64,000 nucleotides of DNA from Pycnopodia helianthoides (Eukaryota > Echinodermata > Asteroidea > Forcipulatida > Asteriidae): NCBI GenBank assembly GCA_032158295.1, contig CM063262.1, positions 9,209,394 through 9,273,393 of the forward strand. The letters run 5' to 3'. The notes under the pieces are model-generated. The model did not search any database, was not told where the DNA came from, and saw nothing but the letters and a program-made list of their open reading frames with translations. Within the stretch, counting starts at the first letter, position 1. Each line of letters starts with the position of its first letter. Shown here one piece after another: positions 59,753-64,000 of the stretch. Made by a program: the position numbers and the translations under genes.

Positions 59753-61328
59753 CGATTTGATTCATTTTAATTTTTGTATTGATTTTGTGATCAGATTGTT
59801 CGTTTGTTTCAGTTTTTATTATGTACAGTAATTGTTATGTCATATATCCGCTAAATTATTCAAAGTCGTTTTAAATCTTAAACGCTGGTTTTCAAAGTCG
59901 TTTTCAATCGCCCCTCCCCCCCCCCCTCTTATCGATGATAGGCTTAAATTGTTATAATTATTACATTTTGGCGCTAAGCATTTTTTGGTTGAAAAAAGGG
60001 TAACACTTTTTAAAACAATTTTAAGTAAACAACTTGACACTGATAAGACTCAGGGAATGACAGTTTTAAACACTCAGCCAACAATTTTTGTAGTTGGGAT
60101 AAAACCAGTTGGTGGTGTTACGCTATAGGGGAGCACGTTTACGGCCTAAGGCATCGGACTCGAGTACTGGCGCTGTCATGGTGTTAGCCTTTCGTCGAGA
60201 CCTTCGTCGCCACTCGTGCGGGCGCTTGCGGTCTCCCCTTCCCGACGCTTGGCGGCTACTGAGCCAGAAGGCCTTGACGAAAGGTTAAACCACAGGACTT
60301 CGGACCTTGGTAGCGGATTGTGCCCTCGAAGTAGCAATAGTTGCTTCCTCTTTCGATTTGGACATCGTAGGTTATGATGAGCAATGCTCAGAAAGAACCA
60401 CCTGGGCCCAATTTCATAGAGCTGCATTAAGCAGAAAATATTGCTTAGCAATTGCCTGCTAAGCAGAAATGAGCAGAATACCACTCACAAATTGTACATG
60501 TGATATAGTAGTTTGGCTGGTAACCTTATTCTGGTAAGCATAATTTTGTTGTGCTTCGCTACTTTTTGTGCTTAAGCAGCTCTATGAAATTGGGCCCTGG
60601 GCCTATCAGACAGCCAAGGGGCTCGTCCTGGTGTGTGTCTGGCACGGTGGAAACTACATTCATCTCAGAGACCAGGGCCCAGTTTTATACAGCCGCTTTA
60701 AGCACAAAAAGTAGCTAAGCACAACAAAATTATGCTTACCAGAATAAGGGTACCAGCCAAAGTACCATGCCACATGCAGATTTGTGACTGGTATCCAGCA
60801 TTCTCTGCTTAGTAGAAAATTCTTAAGCGATTTTTTTTTTGCTTATAAAGCAGCTATGTAATATTTGGGCCTATTTTAACTTTTAAGGTGTTACATATCC
60901 TAGTTATATCACATGGATGGTTACAGATGTCCCGTGAAAGTGTTTTGCCGGGGGGGGGGGGTGCCAAAATCATGCACAATTAGCCATGGTGAGTTGCGTT
61001 CAAGTGTTGTTTAACTTTTTATTTCCATAATCTCCCATTCGTGTCTACACACATCGCCTTCATCAGAGCCATTCGGATATCATTTAACTCCAAGCCAGAG
61101 CATTATTGTACCAAGAGGTGTTTATTATAGGAGATTAGAAAGATCAAGTACACCCAGGGGAGTGAGGGAAAAACGGGCAAGGTTGATCAAGTTCGTTGGA
61201 ACGAGGTCGATAACCATGCAGCTTGGGGGGGGGGGGGACTCTTCAAACGCTCAAGTCAGAAGAGGGTCCAATAGGCAGCAACAAGTTTTAGTTGAAGCTT
61301 GGATTTATTTTAGTTTTTGGACTTGAGG

Positions 61329-61713
61329 TTAAAGGAACATTACAGAATTGGTTTTTGCTAACAAAACAGTTGCTGGCAGTGTAAGCACTTTATGTAATCC
61401 ACCATATACATAAACTAACAGACCTGTAGAAGTTTGAGATCGATTTGGCCATCTGGGTCACGAGAAAATAGTGAAAAGCCGATTACACATTTGCATGAAA
61501 TCATAAGATTAAAAAAAATGAATAAAACGCTCACTGAGCGATAAACTCCAATCGGAAAATTAGTTTATTCAAATATGGCATTTCAGACAGAAAATATTTC
61601 AAGGGATGTTTTTTACTATCATCATCATTGACCGTGTCAGTTTAATGTAAATCTGTGATCAAAAAGTATAATTTACAAGTTTTTTTCTTACCAATTCTGT
61701 AATGTTCCTTTAA
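61329..61713 (-). mobile_element. TTAA-MITE copy H, reverse orientation
   Basis: A full copy (61333-61709) in reverse orientation with perfect TTAA duplications at 61329-61332 and 61710-61713. Intergenic. Confidence 0.85.
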
Positions 61714-62639
61714 CAGTAGGCAAGTGTTGTTGTAAAAATTAAAAGATTAATTGGGTTGACCCCGAATCAAAATCAAAGCACAAAGGAAGACAACAAAGCA
61801 CTTTTAACGCGTGCCACTTTGAAATAATCAGAATATTACAGATGGATTAACTAAAGTCAAATAAACCATGTGTTGTTTAATTTATTTATCAGAAATTCGG
61901 TTTGACCTTTAAAGAGGGATGTTTTGCATGAGGATTTAAATGATTTGATGATTGGAACACTCCAGGTGACTGGTTCTTCTCTTGTGACTCTACACTTGCT
62001 CAAACAATTACCCTGGGTCAAAATGACAAAATTGCGGTTATAATTCGCAGACGTTTAAATACTCTTCCAATCCCGTGATGTTTGAAATTAAAATGGTTTT
62101 CATTTAAAGGTGCGGTCATATGTTATGATAATAACCTTAAAACAGAAAATGTATTTTAAAAACATTCAGAGAGCCTACTTGTTATGGTATTTGGTAATGT
62201 TAGGCCTCCTGCGAAATATTTCGTCTGCATTGTCCCCTTTGATTAGGCATCAATAAAAAAAAAGTATGTTAATAAAATGACAATAATTTAATGCCAAAGA
62301 ACGCCATTGCTGGCGGCTTTTTTTGAAATTTCCGTGGTGTCCATTTTTGATATGGCCCTCAATGAGGCCAGAGATCTGTTGGTACCCACTGTCACCTCGA
62401 CACTCTTATTGAAAATACCGTGAAAGTCCATTTTTCATGTTTTCTCAACAAGTTTTCAACTGAAACCTTCACAGGTGGCTTGTGTTGTATCTTTCTTGGT
62501 GAGGTTGTCCAAAGAACTGCATTACGTTGACAAAAACCAAAGGCTAAACCTACAGTTAACGTCACCAAGCACCATCATTAAATTATCTACCCTATTGTCA
62601 TCAACCATTTTAATTACTGTGGTTTTTTTAGGCGTTGTA

Positions 62640-63260
62640 TGGTGAGGCATCAATGTATATTTGGTTTGCGGTAACACCATGTGTATATCTACTTTGCTGT
62701 GTAGATTACGTTGAGACCAAATTAAGAACTCACTCCACGGCAGTGAAATTAATAACGAAAGGTCCCCTCGATCCACTAATCAAAAGTAGTAGTCCAGGCC
62801 GATTTAATACATTCCGCCCGGATAGTAATTAATATAAAGCAGGACAGTTCTTTTTAGAACTAAGTGGTCTCCCGAATTCCGAAAATCTACTATGCGGCAG
62901 TAGAATAAATAGCAAGACAAGTTCCTGACGATGACTACAGCAAGCTAGTCGAAACGTTGAGACCAAAAAGAACTCACTCCGCGGCTGTGCAGTTAATTAC
63001 GAGAAGTCCCCCCCCCCCCGATCCACAAAGCTAAAGTAGTAGTCCAGGCCGATTTCCTACCTCCCGCCCAGGTAGTAGTTCACAAGCAGGGCAGTTCTTT
63101 CCAGAACTGAGAAGTCTCCCGAATTCCGAAAATCTACTCCGCGGTATATAGTAGAACAAATAGCAAGACAAGTTCTCTAAATAACAATATCTACACAGCA
63201 AAATCTACACATGGTGTTACCGCAAACCGAATATATATTGATACCTCACCATGCAATCCC
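62640..63260 (+). repeat. Two tandem copies of the 24196 family
   Basis: Two copies in a row; the second has the head TGACGATGACTACAGCAAGC followed by TAGTCGAAACGTTGAG. The first copy is more diverged. Confidence 0.65.
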
Positions 63261-63357
63261 TAAAAACCCATACAAGACAAGTTCTCTAAAGAACATAATC
63301 TAGCAAAGTAGATATACGCACGGTGTTACCACAAACCAAATATACATTTTATTTCTT

Positions 63358-63549
63358 AGGAAGGAACTATAAATGAATAGTAAACTTGCGGGTACAACCA
63401 TGTGTAAATCTCTTCTCCTGAAGACGAGCAGAGTATACTGGTCGAAACGTCGAGACAACACCGGCTCTTTTCAGAGCCAACACTCTCACAAAGAGATTTA
63501 CACATGGTTGTACCTGCAAGTTTACTCTTTATTCATTTATAGTTCCTTC
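63358..63549. repeat. Fold-back with ~58 bp arms and a GAAACGTCGAGAC centre
   Basis: The arms GGAAGGAACTATAAATGAAT...AAATCTCT and their inverse flank CTGAAGACGAGCAGAGTATA and GGTCGAAACGTCGAGAC. The predicted 89-codon frame is not a gene. Confidence 0.7.
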
Positions 63550-64000
63550 CTATTTTTCAACACTATGCAAAGCTTCAAACAATACTTATTTTATTTCTTG
63601 CTGAGTAATATTTCCGCACGGCAGGTTTTAACCTTTTCTTAACCACTAGTGTAGTAGAATGAATGATAGATTCTAGTTTCCGTGACGTTTAAAATACACG
63701 AGTTGGAGCGGACGAGTTGGTACGATGGGGGGCAGGCACGATAACACACTCCTGATATATTCTGTTTCATACTTTTATGCAGTGCAAAATTAAACTTGCC
63801 CTTCTGTATCGAAAATTGATACGCCAAAATTGCAAAACAATTTTGTATTTGATCAATGCACATTGAACCGGTCTCTTTGGCTATTAATTTGTTAAAATGT
63901 GATGCAGTTAGTATAGAAAAATTCTCCAACAGTCACAAGTATTTCGGCCGTCTAGCTCCTTCAGTCGTCATCTTGTATCGCTTTACATGGATTAACTACA

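Larger units (their letters stand above)
58829..64000. other. Repeat-rich region with no clear exon
   Basis: SINE, TTAA MITE and Penelope-like repeats fill much of this stretch. I see no further exon that continues the 51198 gene, though later exons may lie beyond the window. Confidence 0.5.

Overview
This window is animal nuclear DNA. It carries spliced genes with GT-AG introns in consistent phases, dense short inverted-repeat transposons, tRNA-derived SINEs, minisatellites and an internal (TTAGGG)n block. IFT57 (cilium) and a cytosolic sulfotransferase, AT-rich DNA and the repeat style point to a marine invertebrate deuterostome, most likely an echinoderm. The species is an inference.

Layout. 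1-4035: intergenic repeats, a tRNA-like SINE piece. 4036-13865 (-): a seven-exon gene for a 433-residue protein that joins an N-terminal RRM RNA-binding domain to a TatD-type metal-dependent nuclease. The join lies inside one exon, and the last metal-ligand Asp of TatD appears as Asn. Its intron 1 holds a 653 bp fold-back element with 276 bp arms and a 9 bp target duplication. 15277-15725 (+): a short THAP zinc-finger gene. 15859-24833 (+): complete IFT57 (9 coding exons, 410 aa), with a 12-unit 60 bp minisatellite in intron 3 and a 28 bp tandem array that multiplies the exon 6 splice donor. 24834-29662: repeats. 29663-36558 (-): complete cytosolic sulfotransferase (7 coding exons, 321 aa) with one GC-AG intron; its introns hold a LINE remnant and several inverted-repeat elements. 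36559-51197: gene-poor repeats, including a TTAGGG block bounded by inverted repeats and two other tandem arrays. 51198-58409 (+): a tentative secreted immunoglobulin-domain gene (signal peptide, short linker, Ig-like exon). 58829-64000: repeats, including elements with a Penelope-like, possibly hammerhead-like motif.

The genes do not form one pathway. The items most worth following are the RRM-TatD fusion with its altered active site, and a TTAA-flanked MITE family whose copies repeatedly lie 25-45 bp upstream of splice acceptors in the same orientation relative to transcription.
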